Shown here in pieces: positions 4,439 through 5,541 of a stretch of DNA of 5,541 nt. Positions within the stretch are counted from its first letter, which is position 1. Every line of letters starts with the position of its first letter. The position numbers and the translations under genes were made by a program. Where the stretch lies: contig JAHIUL010000124.1 of NCBI GenBank assembly GCA_018817195.1, positions 1 to 5,541 on the forward strand. The letters run 5' to 3'. The stretch is from Candidatus Margulisiibacteriota bacterium. GTDB lineage: Bacteria; Margulisbacteria; WOR-1; O2-12-FULL-45-9. The notes beneath the pieces are model-generated. The model did not search any database. It was given only the letters and a program-made list of their open reading frames with translations, and was not told the DNA's origin.

Positions 4439-5541
4439 ATGCCAAGTAAAGAGGAGATTCTAAAATTAGTTAAAGATAATGATGTTGAGTTTATCAGGCT
4501 GTGGTTCACGGATTTAAACGGGATTCTAAAGAGTTTCTCAATAGGTAAAGAAGAGTTAGAGGGCGCGCTGGAGCAGGGGATGGGGTTTGATGGTTCTTCA
4601 ATCACTGGATTCCAGGATATTGAAGAAAGCGATATGATTGCCATGCCGGACCCAAATACTTTTGCTATCCTGCCGTGGAGGCCGGAGCAAAAAGCAGTTG
4701 CCAGGATGATCTGCGACATCCTTCAGCCAGGGGCGGGGGGACATAAGCCGTATGAAGGGGATCCGCGCTATGTTTTAAAAAGACAGCTGGCTAAAATGAA
4801 TAAAATGGGCTTTGACCATTTCTACGTTGGGCCGGAGCTGGAATATTTTTATTTTAAAGACAGCAAAGGCACAGAGGTGCTGGATGCTGGCGGTTATTTT
4901 GATTTAACTCCGCTTGATATGGCTTCAAACCTGAGACGTGATACTATTTTTGCTTTGAAGAAACTTGGTATTCACGTTGAGTATTCCCATCACGAAGTCG
5001 CTCCTTCACAGCACGAAATTGATATGCGCTATGATGATGGCTTAAAGATGGCAGATGACATGGTGACTTATCGCTTAACTGTTAAGGAAATTGCCGCTGC
5101 CAATGGTGTGTACGCAACCTTCATGCCAAAGCCAATTTTTGGTCAGAACGGTTCTGGTATGCACTGCCACCAGTCTTTATTTAAAGGTAAAAGCAATGCT
5201 TTTTATGATGTCAATGATAAATATCATTTATCAAAGATAGGTAAATCATACATTGCTGGTATTTTAAAGCATGCTCCAGAAATGATTTCTGTTTTAGCTC
5301 CTTGGGTAAATTCTTACAAACGATTGGTTCCAGGATATGAAGCTCCGGTTTACATTGCCTGGTCAAGGCGCAATCGTTCTGCTTTGGTTCGCGTGCCTAT
5401 GTACCAACCAGGTAAAGAAGCTGCTACCAGGATGGAGCTAAGGTGTCCTGATCCATCCGGCAACCCTTACTTGCAGTTAGCCGTTATGTTGTCAGCTGGT
5501 TTAAAAGGAGTTGAGGAAGAATATAAATTAGCTGATCCAAT
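4439..5541 (+). CDS. glnA: Glutamine synthetase type I, GlnA (3' end outside the window)
   Basis: GlnA condenses ammonium and glutamate to glutamine with ATP, the assimilation step fed by the two Amt channels. The frame opens at ATG 4439 behind AAGGGGG (4420-4426) and stays open to the right edge, giving 367 codons of a protein normally about 440-470 residues long. The N-terminal beta-Grasp domain covers about residues 10-95 and includes the DGSS latch (51-54), where Asp51 sits in the neighbouring subunit's site. The catalytic domain shows metal ligands E133 and E135 (GPELEYF), E186 and E193 (HHEVAPSQHE), H242 (NGSGMHCH) and E333 with R335 (RMELRCPDP). It also has glutamate/ATP-site residues R295 and E301 (NSYKRLVPGYEAP) and R313 (NRSA). 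The residue aligned with B. subtilis Arg62, which mediates Firmicute feedback inhibition, is Asp60. The region holding the adenylylation Tyr of beta-type enzymes lies beyond the edge, so that form of control cannot be judged. It has its own sigma-54 promoter. Confidence 0.97.
   Translation, partial: MPSKEEILKLVKDNDVEFIRLWFTDLNGILKSFSIGKEELEGALEQGMGFDGSSITGFQDIEESDMIAMPDPNTFAILPWRPEQKAVARMICDILQPGAGGHKPYEGDPRYVLKRQLAKMNKMGFDHFYVGPELEYFYFKDSKGTEVLDAGGYFDLTPLDMASNLRRDTIFALKKLGIHVEYSHHEVAPSQHEIDMRYDDGLKMADDMVTYRLTVKEIAAANGVYATFMPKPIFGQNGSGMHCHQSLFKGKSNAFYDVNDKYHLSKIGKSYIAGILKHAPEMISVLAPWVNSYKRLVPGYEAPVYIAWSRRNRSALVRVPMYQPGKEAATRMELRCPDPSGNPYLQLAVMLSAGLKGVEEEYKLADP

Noticed and set aside
4399..4719. 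Minus-strand open frame opposite the glnA start (106 codons)
   Set aside because: It overlaps the strongly conserved GlnA N-terminal domain and has no recognisable product.

Overview
The window is a bacterial nitrogen-assimilation locus with every gene on the + strand. In order it holds: the 3' end of a multi-pass membrane protein, probably an MFS permease; a small secreted, beta-rich protein; a complete amt-glnK pair; a second, clearly different amt-glnK pair; and the first 367 codons of a type I glutamine synthetase (glnA), which runs off the right edge. The genes are closely spaced and have good Shine-Dalgarno sequences, except a weak one before the second glnK.

The most informative signal lies between the genes. 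Three intergenic regions each carry the same 9-mer TGGTAATAA, followed after 2 nt by TTGCT. This gives exactly the GG-N10-GC spacing of a sigma-54 (-24/-12) promoter. The three sites stand before the small exported protein (heading amt1-glnK1), before amt2-glnK2, and before glnA, so the locus reads as three adjacent sigma-54 units. A strong intrinsic terminator ends unit 1 and abuts the promoter of unit 2. I see no convincing terminator between glnK2 and glnA, so glnA may also receive read-through.

Functionally, the Amt channels import ammonium, the GlnK (PII) proteins sense ATP/ADP and 2-oxoglutarate and gate the channels, and GlnA fixes the ammonium into glutamine. The two pairs are not recent duplicates. 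Amt1 resembles the cyanobacterial/eukaryotic-AMT-like branch (MQAGFGMVEAG) and Amt2 the AmtB branch (TPAVGLFYGGMVRKK). The two PII proteins differ at the modifiable T-loop site: GlnK1 has Ser at position 51, while GlnK2 has Tyr51 but Trp46. Both keep Arg47, the residue that plugs Amt channels.

Sigma-54 use, a signal peptide and a small probable outer-membrane barrel suggest a Gram-negative-type (diderm) bacterium. The amt-before-glnK order is the reverse of the usual proteobacterial glnK-amtB. The lineage cannot be fixed from this window. An uncultured diderm phylum such as Omnitrophota or Elusimicrobiota is only a guess from the look of the PII and permease sequences. I find no CRISPR array, mobile element, tRNA, rRNA or defence genes.
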